Assembly (NCBI GenBank): GCA_026545765.1
Contig: CM048844.1
Coordinates: forward strand, 19,290,237-19,354,236
Reading direction: 5' to 3'
Source of the DNA: Plantago major
Taxonomy: Eukaryota > Streptophyta > Magnoliopsida > Lamiales > Plantaginaceae
Length of the DNA stretch: 64,000 nt
How positions within the stretch are numbered: position 1 is the stretch's first letter; each line of letters opens with the position of its first letter. This document shows positions 45,447 through 57,879 of the stretch, one piece after another. A model generated the notes under the pieces. It worked only from the letters and a program-made list of their open reading frames with translations, was not told the DNA's origin and ran no database searches. A program made the translations under genes and the position numbers.

Positions 45447-47585
45447 AAACATTGTACATTTATAATTTTTCGACTGGATTTTTCCTTTTGTTTTGATGTA
45501 CTATTCTCTCTTATTATTTTGTTATTATCATTCGGTTTTATACATGTTAAACTTGTTTGTCATGCTCATGTTTCAATACATTAATTGTTAATGAAGTATA
45601 TACTATTTATATGTTGGAATTATACTATAACATGATGTAGTATTCAAGTGGTATGTATATTAGTATTTTCCAAATTAATCCTCAATTTTGTTAAGGTGAT
45701 AAAAGAATAATTTGAGATAGTACAACACAGTAAAGGACTTTTCTAAAGATGAGATGACATGTTTTGCAAAAGCTCCAAACTGTTCCTTGTAGCTTTTTGA
45801 CAAGGGGCTCCTTCGCTTTTTCCGACGTTTTCTTGTATAGTCTCTATTGATTTGTGGAAAAATACTCTTTTGGTTTTTTTACTACAAATACTATTCACAA
45901 TTATTCTAGTCCAACATTAGTGCCAAAATTTACGTTGTGAAATTTCCTTACCGAGTAAAAAGTTACGTCAAGGATCCTTTTTGGCCCTGCGTGTTTGGCA
46001 TGCATCTTCCATGGTGCTTTGCTTAGTTTTGGAGTTACTTTTGTACACTTCTTATTTACAGACAAGAAAATTAAAATCAAGTGCATTGGTGAATGCTTGT
46101 TTCAAAGTGGGTTAGCCTAAGTGTTATTTATTTTTTTATTTTTTTTGAAAACGTCAAAAAGAATTTATCCATGACTACATAAAATTACATAAATAGTAAA
46201 AAATTGATCCCACATAATACATCATTTTCAGTTCAAGACCTTTACAATTGTTTCCCAACCGATGACATTGGGTTAACCTAATTGTTCCGAAGGAATTCTT
46301 GTAAAAGTTATATTTTCCTTAATAGGATAAGGACAGTCATCATAAATGGAAGGTTTATGATTTTTTTTTAATGCTAGATTTTTAAAAAAATTTATAAGAA
46401 TTTGGCAGTGTCATGGTTAGCAAATTGTACTACACGAGGAATGGTAGTTTGGCCAGAAGGATTAAGTATTGAAATCTTTGGGGGTAATTAGTCTAGGAAA
46501 TCTATTCATAAATATTGTTGCATGTGATTAATAGTGTTCAATTCAGTAAGATATACTGAACTGTACCAAAAAAAAAAAAATCATATATGAAAATTTGAAC
46601 GACACAAATACTACAAAACCAAAATGTTTTTATTTTAATGCATAATTTTGATTTGAGTAGAAAGAGACATAAACCAAAATTGAAAATGTTAGAAACGAAC
46701 CTAAAAATGAGTACATAGTTGAACTTATATGTGCAATTGTGCTAGTAATGGACTTGTGCGGTTTGAGTCATCAAGATACCATTTATCACCCACAATGTAG
46801 TAGACATTAAACATAGATTATGGAGCTGTAGTTAGGCAACAATTAATTCTTCATTGACAATTAGGAAAAGTTATTAGCAACAGAAGAAGACAGTAAAGCC
46901 GCAATGCTCACGTGTTGCTTTTGCCATGATTTTGTTTGCCTAATAATCATGATTAGACTTCAACCTTATCTTAGGATTCCATATAGAATCATGTTTGTCA
47001 CTAGTTTGAGTGTTTATCATAGACTTGCCGTCTTGCCGGTGTGTAAACAAGTTCACCGTTCTGGGTAAGTTGGTAACTATAGATTTAAGTTACATGTAAT
47101 GTTTATTCGCTTCGTTATGATAGGGGTGAGCGCGGACTGGTGATTAAAGGTATTAATGAAAAAATTAAACTGATCCTCTATGAGAGAGTGATTAAAATTA
47201 TAAATCGAGAGAGATATAATAATTTTTGAATTTATAGCGGGTCAAATGATAACAATGGTGGATGAATTGACGAGTGAAGGGAGGCAAAACGAAAATGAGT
47301 TAAATGAAAAAATAAATAGTAGGTCTACAAGAAATGAATGTTAAGATTGAAAGGGCAATACGGCTGATAAGAAACGCGGGAGAGACAAGCAAGAACCTAT
47401 AGGGAAAATAGGTGAGTGAGCCATCTTAAAACATTGTGTCAAGAATAAAAACTATCTCAAAACATGAAAGTAGGAAGCAACTACCCGTATCTTGGTAACT
47501 TACTTATTGGTTAACGTTTCACAAATCGTTGTTGTGTGGTGTCTAACAACATTTATCCTGAGTAAAAATTCAAATAGATTTTCAC
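45447..47585. other. AT-rich intergenic DNA, no gene seen
   Basis: No coding motif or structured element stands out. The frame 45901-46086 (-) is short and unsupported. Confidence 0.4.
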
Positions 47586-47888
47586 TGACAGCCCGATAAC
47601 TAATCGATCGAGCTACGACCATTTCGGACAGACGCGGTTACTTATTGACAGCTACCTCAGTGATATGCTGGCCCTAATATACCAACACATATACTCTCCC
47701 ACGCACTTTATCGACACTCATGCGCAAACTGAGAGACTTCTCAAATTGGTTACCCATCATAAGATTGCTAAATTTTGGAGTTATCTTGAATTGATTTCCG
47801 AATATAAAGATGCACCTTGTTAGTATGAGAATCATTTTCAATCCCTTTAAACTCTTTGAAACTTAACTTGAAACTTTGATTCGTTACA
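47586..47888. mobile_element. Cassandra-type solo LTR with degraded 5S-like box
   Basis: Begins TGACAGCCCGATAACTAATC and ends CGTTACA. It shares ACTAATCGATCGA, CGCGGTTACTTAT, GCGCAAACTGAGAGACTT-type and AAAGATGCACCTTG-type words with the 14.7-kb copy and with known Cassandra LTRs. The 5S-like part is recognisable (GGTTACCCATCATAAGATTG, then GGAGTTATCTTGAATTG) but has lost the AAGCACGCTTAAC block. Confidence 0.65.
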
Positions 47889-50800
47889 TATCAATATTAA
47901 AAGAAATGACTCAATCTGCAATTTATATGTTTTAGTGGATCGGATGGCGAATTGATCCGTACACATGAGAATAAAATAAATTATTAATTAAGCAACAATA
48001 CTCAATCTACTAAAATTAAAATTTAAAAGATAGTAAGTACCTTCCCGTCATATTTTCATTTCTTAATTTACTTTTTTTACCTATCACAATTGAAAAACCT
48101 TTCTTTCACTTAAATTCATTATCTCCAATCCTTCACTCATCCTAATTTGCATGGGCAAGGGCACAATTATTTGGGTGATAAATGAAGTACTAGTAAGATG
48201 GAGAGAAATGAAAAGAAGGGAAAAAGTTGAAGATGGAAAATAAAGCAAAAGGGTGAAAGTGAAATTAAGAAAGGGACAAGGAGCGATGAGAAAAAGGAGT
48301 ATTGGAGTTTTGCTGGCTGCATTTAATTCTCTATCTTTGCTGGCTGCAGTGCAGTTAGAGAGAGAGAGAGAGAAAAAGAGACCCTCGACTTTTTCGCGGG
48401 CTCTCACTGCAACCTGTTTGTTTTTGATTCAATGGTCCTGGATTGGGGTCCATCCTCTGACCATTTCGGGACCCTTTTGACACCCTACCCTCTCATCGTA
48501 CTTGACCCTCCTCCATTACAATTTACAGTTTACACCTCCCACTCCAATCCAATACGTCTCTTCTCCTCTCTTCTCTTCTCCCACAACTAGCCTTCTTTTG
48601 TCCTCAAACCAATTTTAATTGTACAATTTGACCAACCCTATATGGAATTTGTTCTCTCGGGTTTAATCACTGTGCACCCTCTCTTATTGTGAACGATGAA
48701 TAAAATTACTAGTATAAACAAGCATTTTTACAATTGAGAGTTTGAGATAGCGCATAACGATGTCAACTGAATTTGCAACATTTTGACAACTAATCGAGTC
48801 ACTCTTAAGGACTTAAGGTAATATGCGGTCTAGAACACCAAGATATGTCATATGCAGAACACCTAAAAACTTCACACTGAATTATTCGTCTCAAGATTTA
48901 CTTCAAATCAACCACGTCTAACTATGATATTTATATGAATGAATTTTCAAAGATAATTATGCACTTTTATATAATTAAAATTCTAAATCCATTTAAACCT
49001 CTTAAATTTTAGGAATTACGGACAGGACCAAACATCTACGCGCCTTGTGTTTATGTGAATGATTCCGCACTAGTGTCATTTATGATTTGACCACGCACAC
49101 ATCTTGTCTAGTGTGATATGGCTCCGCAAATACCAATGTATGTTATTTCTTTCTTATTTTTGTCCAGACTCATGTGCACAACACAAGTTCAAATAAAACT
49201 AATCAAGAGAAAACATACTTAACCTGTAATTTTTAAATATGTTCGTAAAATTTAGTGTTATAACCCTGTATAACACTACTATCAAGCTTTTGGTCTCGTT
49301 AATTACAACTCCCCTAGCTACCAAATTCAATAAATATTATCTTTAGAAGTGCAAAATAAACTTGAATATATGTTGGCTGAAGAGGAACAACCAATTTAGC
49401 AAAAGATCAAGCATGGTGTCCAGGAACAAGTCATTGAATACAAGTCATACAGCATTAAAAGATAGAACCCAGCTAGCTTGATCTACATATGTTTGGTTCA
49501 GTAAGTTCAGATCCATAGATAAATTGATTTCCTTTTTCCTTCACAAAAGTAAAGTAATGAAACAGCAACTTATAAATGCGCTCAGTTATGCAAAGGGCAA
49601 AGGCCACAGCAATAATTGTGTAAACATGATGACAATATCAGTTACAATAAATTCAATGTGAAATCCAAAACCATTCTAAAATTACTATACCCATTCAAAA
49701 TCTAACGGCTTTCTCAATTTCGTACTTGCAAATTGAGCTAGCACGAACACTTAATCTGATTGGAAATTTGGAAGTTGGAACCATGTTTCATTCGGAACAA
49801 TCTGCTTCAAATGATGGTAAGTTAGTTATATCCTTACTATCCAGCTAATCCAGTATGGTGTTTTGGTTAATTCAAAAGAAAAACAACGAAAATTGTATCG
49901 CATGATTGCATGTTGTTTCGGATAGAACTCAGACGGACATAAACTCGAACTCTAACACGATAATATACTAGACCGGCTCATCAATGGTAAATCGACCAAC
50001 CTTTGAGGCAATCTAATGGTGCCGAAAAGTCACCTCTCCTCTCCCTAGGTACCCTGCACCTGCAGTAGCACAATTTAACCAATCAATAACCCTTGTGTTA
50101 AAATGAATTACTAAACTTCATTCAACAATGCCTAATTCCGAAGCTATTCAAATCTCATTGCTATTGTATCTTCAAAATCAATGGGAAATGCTATGATCAA
50201 ATGTCCAAAATCCAAGTAGGCAGAGGGACACAACACCCATAGAAAGAATCTTGTTCATTTTAAGAAACTCTTACATGTATCTTTCTCTTTATAACACAAA
50301 CCACAAGTGAAAAAGACAAGTACAGAATGAACGTGTTGTGGATGCTTTCGGTAATTGTGTAGACTATTGGGTAAAAGTAAAGAGACTGGGTGAGTTATTA
50401 ACCCGTGAGTGGGAACAGTGAAGCCATTGATTATTTGACCGGAACAGTGAAGTGGGGAAATAGCAAACCAAACTGGCAGGGAAAAGATCTGGCTTGGTCT
50501 GGTCCGAGCTCGCGATGGCAGGACCATTGACCATACCTAGACAATGTAACAGCCTACACTCTACATGTGAGTGTGTGTGTGTGTGTGTGATTGCTTGCTA
50601 TGTAGAGCGACAAAATAGGTTCTCTATTGTGTACTATTGCAACTCTTTATTTCTTTGTCTTTCCACTTGTCAATATTTCCACTTCCTGAGTCGTGATATT
50701 CATCAATTATTAGGCTATGCTCACTAGTCAATTGCAAGATATATATTGTACCATATGATATTGATTGGGAACCGATAATTGAAGTTTATTTTAAACATAT

Positions 50801-51200
50801 ATTCTGTGGCGGATTTAAGCCAGATCGAGGGGGTCGCTCGACTAGCTAACGTGTCCTTACCTCTTACTAGCAATGCATATACAAGATTAATTTTGTATGC
50901 TACTTATAAATTGTACTCTTAAAAAGTCAGCAGTATATGTTTGAGTTGTGTGAATAGAGGCATAGAGTATGCAAAGAGTCGTGGGTTCGACTACCTTTTT
51001 TTATTCTATCTAAATACATAAGATGGGAGTGGTCTTAACTGCCGTGCACTGCAAGACGATTGATCTTGGAATCAGCCTTAACAAGGTGATTCCAGCCCAA
51101 ATTGCTTGGAGCCCGATCCAACGTCTGAGACCGATTTTTTTTAATTTTTTTTTTAATTTTTAAAAATTAATTTATAAATTAATATTAAATAAAAAAATAC
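47889..51200. other. Intergenic DNA, no gene seen
   Basis: A (GAGA)n run lies at 48357-48375 and a (TG)n run at 50571-50589. A tRNA-like B-box word near 50985 is discussed under rejected items. Open frames at 48084-48480 and 50255-50727 have no domain and mostly cover simple repeats. Confidence 0.4.
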
Positions 51201-51330
51201 TCCAACGACTATATTTTTTCGAGATCTATAAATACGACCCATTCACAACTCATTTCACCACACCTCAATTTCCTCTCCTCTTCCATTTCTTAAACTCAAA
51301 ACGTCTCTAAACTCAAACACATATCCAAAC

Positions 51331-52700
51331 ATGTCTGCAATTAATCACTACATCAACAACTTATCATCATCTAGTTCCGATGATGATGAGTTTGCACAAT
51401 ATGCTGATTCCTCTTCTTCCTCTTCAAGCACACAACCGACATTATACACGTGCTACCAAACTTCTTATTCAAGCCACTCCTCACATAATCAACCACTGCG
51501 AGCAATAAAATCCACGAAGGAGGTCGGGGTATACGCGTGAATACATTGATCGGAAGAGAGAACAGTTTGCTATTCTACTCGATAACGATTACTTTGTTGA
51601 ACGTCCAACATGGGGAGTGGTCAAGTTCCGACGTCGGTTCAGGATGCAAAGGCCATTGTTTCTCCGGATCGTCGAAGCTTTAGAGCAATACGACCCGTAT
51701 TTTCAACAACGTTGGGATGCTACAGGGAGGTTGGGTTTTACGGCAAAACAGAAATGCACATCTGCCATCCGACAACTTGCATATGGTGTATGTGCAGACA
51801 TGGTGGACGAATACACTCGTGTAAGTCAAACGACTGGTCAAGAGGCGTTGAAGGCCTTTTATGATGGTGTTGTTGTGGTTTTTGGTCCTACATATATGAG
51901 GAGGGCCAATGCGGAGGATGTACGTCAATTAGTCGAGGTAAACACTAGTCGAGAGTTTCCCGGCATGCTTGGAAGTATCGATTGCATGCACTGGGAATGG
52001 AAGAACTGTCCGTCGGGTTGGAAAGGGCAGTTTCAAGGAAAAAAACAAGAGAGCCACACTTGTTTTGGAGGCGGTTGCATCCCAAGATACTTGGATTTGG
52101 CATGCTTTCTTTGGTGTTTCAGGGAAGTTAAATGATCGAACCATTGTGGAGCAGGCCACCCAGATTGACGAATTACTAAGGGAAAAGCTCATACCGTTAA
52201 CTTCAAGTGAATGGGATTCAATACGACATGGGTACTATCTAGCGGCGGCATATATCCTATGTGGGCAACATTTGTGAAGTCGATTAAGGGTCTATCAATC
52301 CAAGCAGGCCAAATTCGCAATGCAAAGAGGCGTCAGGAAAGATGTCGAACGTGCTTTCGGAGTTCTCCAAACGCTTTCAGTAATTATGGATCCAAAGATC
52401 GCCCATACCCGAGAGGACCTTGCTAGGATCATGAATTGTTGCATTTGTTTGCACAATATGATAGTAGAGGATGAGCGGCACTTATATCGCAACTACAAAG
52501 ATGTGATAGCAGAATTCAATGATGATGCTGTAGAATTAGGCATCCACAACGATGAGCTTAATGCCTACACACGCAGGGATTCCTATATCAATCAAATGGA
52601 TGGCTATTTGAGCAAAAGGGCTGGCCTAGAAAGTAAGGAGACCCATTTGCAGCTTCAAGAAGACATCATGAACCATGTTTGGTCTTTCAACCATGAGTAG
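51331..52700 (+). pseudogene. PIF/Harbinger transposase, frameshifted
   Basis: DDE transposase of the HARBI1-like family, preceded by a TATA-like CTATAAATAC (about 51225). The N-terminus is Ser/Asp-rich (MSAINHYINN). The frame shifts near 51500, where the next frame gives RREYI-type sequence and FRRRFRMQRPLFLRIVEAL (51617-51680). Then come AYGVCADMVDEYTRV and the first catalytic Asp in MLGSIDCMHWEWKNCP. A shift near 52040 leads to LVLEAVASQDTWIWHAFFG and the second Asp (LND). Shifts near 52235 and 52310 lead through GGIYPMWATFVKSI to KDVERAFGVLQ (catalytic Glu) and CICLHNMIVEDER, ending at 52700. All three acidic residues remain, but at least four frameshifts disable the protein. The partner Myb-like ORF is not seen. 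Confidence 0.85.
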
Positions 52701-54067
52701 TTCTTTTCATTGTAATGTGTTGTTGTTTATTTCGTTGTTATGCATGAGTGATGTTGGTTTGTTTCCTATCATTTTTATGCATTTGTTCTGTTTTTTTCTC
52801 ATTTTTTTCATTCTGATTTCAATCTCAATAAATTATAAAACGAGTTTTAAGAATCCAATTTGAGTAATTTCAACTTCTAAACACTCTCATAATATATGAA
52901 GCAAGCTAAAAAAAATATTAAAAAAAATACGAAAAAAATAATAAAAAACACTATTCATTAGTCGTCCGACGCATTGAGACGATTTTTTTCTGCGTTAATT
53001 CGTTAAATCGGTAGTCATTTCATGACATATTATTGATCGTCGCGACGACCTATTGGGAGTGGTCTAACATAGTTTAAAGATTAACTAAAGTCGTACTTAT
53101 AGCATATGGATAAATACATAACATAATATTATTTTTTAAATAAGGATGGAATTAGATTTGTAGATTAAGGGGTTATCTAGTCCAATCTGAAAGTTTTAAT
53201 ATAGTTTATCATAATTATTAGTAGTGGGAAAAATGAGAAGTAGGGATGTTCACGGTCTAGAACGGACCGGAACCGTAATCATGTAATTTCCATGTATTTG
53301 AAATCAAACTGTTTGTCGTGAACTATCCGGATCGATTTCGGCTATAAATCGTATTGGACCTAAATATAAAAAATAGAAAGCTCAGAAAAAATTCTTAGTT
53401 TTCCTAATCTATATCTATATGAAAAGAAGCGTATTTAAAGCCTTGTGGTTAAGCCATGTGTCATGCTGATGTGACACTATTGAGCATTCCTATTGGTCAG
53501 TTTTTTTTTCAAATGTATTTTGATTGGTTGTTAGAATTTGGTATGTTGGTGGTGGAACATTTTAAGTATTTAAGATGTAGTGCACCATATAACTCCCATT
53601 ATTTATTTTTAGTATGTTGAATCCATATATAATTTTTATTTAATCTCATATATATTTATCTACAAAACTCCAAAAAATATTTTGAACGTATATATAGATT
53701 CACCACGACAAGACGAATCCATAGACACCAAACTTGAATATTTTAATAATTAATTAAATTATTTATATATTAAATTAAATATTATGTAGGTTTATTAAAT
53801 GATAGAAATAATAAAATTTAAAAAATAGAGAATTTATTAAATACTTAATACTCCCTCTTTTTATCAAAGAAATCAATATTTATTTAGGTAACAAATGTAT
53901 ACTTTAAAAATTAGCAATAAACTAACGCATTTGATTAAATAAAAACCACCATCTTATCAGCATTTACGTGAATTCTCACACGTTTTCTACTTTTTACTCA
54001 TTATTTATTCAAATATTACCTTCTATCTTATATACTCACTATATGAAACATTTTGAATATAAATTTC
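52701..54067. other. Transposon 3' flank and intergenic DNA
   Basis: GGGAGTGGTCTA (53055-53066) is probably the Harbinger-type right end (see findings). At about 53402 the sequence ATCTATATCTATATGAAAAG resembles a Helitron 5' start; this is unconfirmed. At 53851 CTCCCTCTTTTTATCAAAG is a possible half MITE. No gene is seen. Confidence 0.35.
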
Positions 54068-55018
54068 ACAGATATTTACAAAACCCACCCCTCCAAGATG
54101 GCCACTTTATGATTGATCACGATGTTTGAACAATTACAAAATCCGCCCTTACATTTTTAAAGTAATTACATATAAACCCAAAAAGTCAAAAATTCTCTAT
54201 TTTTATTTTATTTTACCATTACCTTTATTTTCACTTTATATTTTATCATTTATTTTTAATCATTCCATTTAAATATTTCATTACTTCATATTTTAAACCC
54301 CCATTTTTCCTTCTTCTCCAAAACTCCTCACCTCTACTTCCACCATCATCTCCTCCACGGCTCCACCCTTCTTCACCACCACCACGCACAAATACCATGG
54401 AATCTTCATCACCAGTCCACCACCACGAACCACCATGGATGCTCGAAATTGAGCTTCCATGGAAGCTTCAAGAGAGCTTCATGTCCATGGAAGCTCAAAT
54501 TGACGAGCTTCCATGGACATGAAGCTCTGTCCAAACTTCCATGGAAGCTCAATTCGAGTTTCCATGGAAGCTCTTCTCCTACATCTTCTTTTTCTATTTT
54601 TATGTTTTTTAATTTTAATTTTAATTTGTTAAAAAAATTCTATGGAAGCTCCGAACCGGAGCTCCAGACATTTTTTTTAAAATGTTTTTTAAATAATTAA
54701 ATGTGGGAGTTTGTTGAATTTTCGAATAATTTGAGGGTTGATTTCAAATATGTTTTTGGATGATAATATGAGCAAAATTTATAATTGGGTATATTTTGTT
54801 AAGTTTAAAATATAAGGGGCTCTACTGTAATAAAACTTACAATTGTAATTTTATTTTTCCATTAAGTTTTGTTTTACTATGTATTTTATCTTTTCTTTTT
54901 TCTTAAAAATGAAACTTTAATGTTGGTCAACGATTTTGGGTGTGGACGTAATTGTTCAAACATCGGCTATGAATCTGTAATTGGACAATCTTACTGGGGG
55001 TCTATTTGTATATGACCC
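54068..55018. mobile_element. Mutator-like element C, about 951 bp
   Basis: Perfect 9-bp duplication ATAAATTTC at 54059-54067 and 55019-55027. The inverted arms include an exact 17-bp pair GATGTTTGAACAATTAC (54121-54137, inverted at 54948-54964) and matching GATATTTACAAAACCC against GTCATATACAAATAGACC ends. The interior (54440-54670) holds an AGCTTCCATGGAAGCT array. It is non-coding; the open frame at 54449-54700 comes from the array. Confidence 0.8.
54440..54670. repeat. Palindromic AGCTTCCATGGAAGCT array
   Basis: A perfect 16-bp palindrome AGCTTCCATGGAAGCT lies at 54452-54467. At least four more partial copies centred on CCATGG follow up to about 54570, linked by CAAATTGACGAG-type and CAATTCGAG spacers. 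It lies at the centre of element C. Confidence 0.8.
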
Positions 55019-55027
55019 ATAAATTTC

Positions 55028-56284
55028 AATTTATATATATTGAGGTTATTATGATTGAAAATTAACTTTATTAGATTATTAATGCATTATTTTAAGGATA
55101 AAATAAGTAAAGTCGGTAAAAGATCTTAGGTGTTGCATAGCCAACTGTGGTAGCAGATTGGTTGCCGCCTAATCTTGGTATCATATTAGCTAATTTTGAT
55201 GTTACGGTTGAGTATGTAGAGCCCGCATAGGGGTGGTATTAATTAGTGTTGTTGATAGACATCAACCGGGTGAATGTTATTGCTTGGCGTCAAAATTTGT
55301 GTCATATGGTTTTTTTTCTAGAAAGTGCGGAAGGTTTAACTGACAAATATTAGCAACTGAATTGGTTCGAAATTCTGAGTGGCAACATGAAGTAATTATT
55401 TAAAGGGGATTTCTCTTTGGGGATTAAATCTCTTGAGTCTACATATTATAGATTTGTATTTTTTTTCATTATAGAAGAAACCGAGACATTTGATGTAGAA
55501 TTTTGTCCATTAGTAGTCGCTATGCTCTAATTTTATTTTTGTTTTTTTTTCATGATCTCTTTCGAACTATTTTTCAATTACATATTTGTTTTCGAACAAC
55601 ACCTAGATGTTGAAATGTTTCCTATATTCTCAAATCTCAACTGTTACCTTTAGTTGTGAAATGGGACATATGATTGTAAGCTTTATTTATTTGATAAACA
55701 TGCATAGTTCTTGCTTGGACTTGGTTACATTTGAAACTCCTGATGGATAACAAATCGTCTAAATCGAGTAAGCATTCTGATCTCAAGATCAGACTCCACG
55801 AGATTGAATAAATTTGAATGAGGGGAAAATGTTCAAAATTATACTATTTTGAAAATATATTCTACATGTATTAGTTGTCTATTCATTAGGTACCCACTCA
55901 GTTCATATAACTGTTCTATCATCCGTGCACACAATAATATCCTTGCATTTACTTCAATGGATGGAAAATAGTCAAGGAAGTGAATAAACGAAAATGTCCT
56001 TATTGTTGTTAGATAGGTGGCTAAAATGATCACAAGATTGGCCCACTCTTGCCCAACCAAGGACAAACTCAAAAAATTAACGTTGCATATATGACCTTTG
56101 GACACGGAATTGACAACATGATCAATGCTCGGGTTCGTTTCATTAAACATCTACACTCAATTTTATGTATCTTTCACATATTTCGTTTCAAACAAATTAT
56201 TAGTTATACATCATTTAGTATCCATTAGAATTATAGATACTCTATGATAAATAATTTATTTTATTATTATGGTAAAGCCAAACC
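55028..56284. other. AT-rich DNA, no gene seen
   Basis: No coding motif recognised; possibly the decayed 5' part of the Helitron whose helicase fragments follow. The frame 55839-56150 (-) has no domain support. Confidence 0.35.
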
Positions 56285-57530
56285 AATGAGGCTGGTGTGA
56301 AAACTGCTACTACAACATTGATCAAAACTATGGTGGAAGAGTACAATTCATATGCAAAAGTATACAAGACGGCCAGATATCGCATCTCCCTTGATAATGC
56401 CCGTGAGGTAGGACTTCAACTTAATGCAAGATGCCAGGGGATGAGCAAACTTACAATTTGCTTACTACATACGAAATGGCGATGCTATAGTAGAGGGTGA
56501 TGTGATAACTTACATGCAAAATATCATATTATGGTTGATCAGATGAGGAATGGGGACTTGAAGCACATAACTGAGTTTCGATGCTACCTTATTTTTCAAT
56601 ATCCATTACTTTTCGTCCATGGAGAAGAAGGATGGTATATCGATATAGTATTGTGAGTAAGATGCCAAATCTTATTCTCAGAGAGTTCTTAATTAGCTTT
56701 TCGGATACAAGATAGGGAGAATGAAGGTCATCAACTCATATTTAGCCAGACGTCATTATTACAATCATTATTGATTCTAGATGAGATATTATATTTGGAG
56801 GACTTTATGCTCCGTTTGAGAGCTAGAAGAGATCTGATTCTCCCAATGGATTCCTTAGGTATCATATCATTGATGCTTAGAAGTGCGAATCGCTCAATCA
56901 AGATTCGATATAACATTGAAGATCCATTTAGACTTTGTATGCAGTAAGATTAAGCTTGATTCTGATGCAACCTGTCTACTCAAAGAAATGCAGGTTATTA
57001 TATGGGACGGGGCTACAATGACCTATATGCGTTGTTTTGAAGCGCTTGATAGGAGTTTGGAGGATTTTATGCACCGACCAGCCTCACCATTCGAGGGTTT
57101 GGTTATTGTATTTGTCGGAGAATTTAGACATATATCGCCAGTGGTTGCGGGAGGGTCTAGATCTGAGATTGTTGATGCAACAATATGCTCATCCAAAATT
57201 TGGAATTCGTGTGAGGTCCTCAGACTTACAAAGAACATGCGACTGCAGGTAACTAAATGTTTGTTTCACTTATGGTATGATTTTAGTAATTTGTATCTTT
57301 CTTTATATTTTGTAAAGTGTGTTTTGTGTTTTTAAGTTGGTACGTTAACAATTGAGATTCATGAGACTAGAGAATTCGCAAAGTGGATACTATGAGTTGG
57401 TGATGGAGTTGCCGACTGTGATAATGACAATGAGGTTGATATCGAGATGCCAGAGGACATTCTTTTTCAAGAAGTGAGAGATCCTATTCCTACCATTGTC
57501 CAAAGTACATATCTATCCTTACTTGAGCAG
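56285..57530 (+). pseudogene. Helitron replication-helicase remnant, copy 1
   Basis: Pieces of the plant Helitron protein in correct order but several frames. They are VEEYNSYAKVYKTARYR (56330), then YLIFQYPLLFVHGEEGW (56585 on), then LRARRDLILPMDSLGIISLM (56815). The helicase core follows at 56883-57335: VIIWDGATMTYMRCFEALDR, FVGEFRHISPVV, and CEVLRLTKNMRLQ. A following block (57340-57530) reads EFAKWIL and EDILFQEVRDPIPTIVQSTY. Intact relatives have IIWDEAPM and GGDFRQILPVV, so Walker B Glu is Gly here. A rolling-circle transposon protein, now dead. Confidence 0.8.
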
Positions 57531-57800
57531 TAAGATTATGCTTGATTTTGATGCAACATGTCTACTCAAATAAACAAAGTATTATATGGGACGAGGCTAC
57601 AGTGACCAATATGCATTGTCTTGAAGCGCGTGATAGGAGTTTGAGAAATGTTATGCATCGACTAGCCACACCATATTTGGTGGTTTGATTATTGTATTTG
57701 GCGGAGACTTTAGACAGATACTGCCAGTGGTTTCGCGAGGGTCTAGATCCGTCATTGTTAATATAATAATATGCTCATCCAAAATTTGGGAATTTAGTGA
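57531..57800 (+). pseudogene. Helitron helicase remnant, copy 2 (tandem duplicate of part of copy 1)
   Basis: From TAAGATTATGCTTGATTTTG the DNA parallels 56946-57215 almost base for base (about 85% by eye) at an offset of 585. Its product includes IIVFGGDFRQILPVVSRGSR and ICSSKIW, closer to the intact family motif than copy 1 (FGGDFRQI against FVGEFRHI). The start has a stop and a frameshift. It begins exactly where copy 1's downstream block ends. Confidence 0.75.
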
Positions 57801-57879
57801 AGAGTATGTTAGTGGTTTGAAAGGGGGAAGTTTATGGGAATTTGCGAGTTTTTTACGTCACCTTTTCGTAACCATGTTG

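Noticed and set aside
50955-51000. B-box-like GTGGGTTCGACTAC suggesting a tRNA or SINE
   Set aside because: No A box upstream and no T-arm pairing partner for a full tRNA; no poly(A) or T end with duplication.
54449-54700. 83-codon frame
   Set aside because: Translation of the CCATGG palindrome array of element C.
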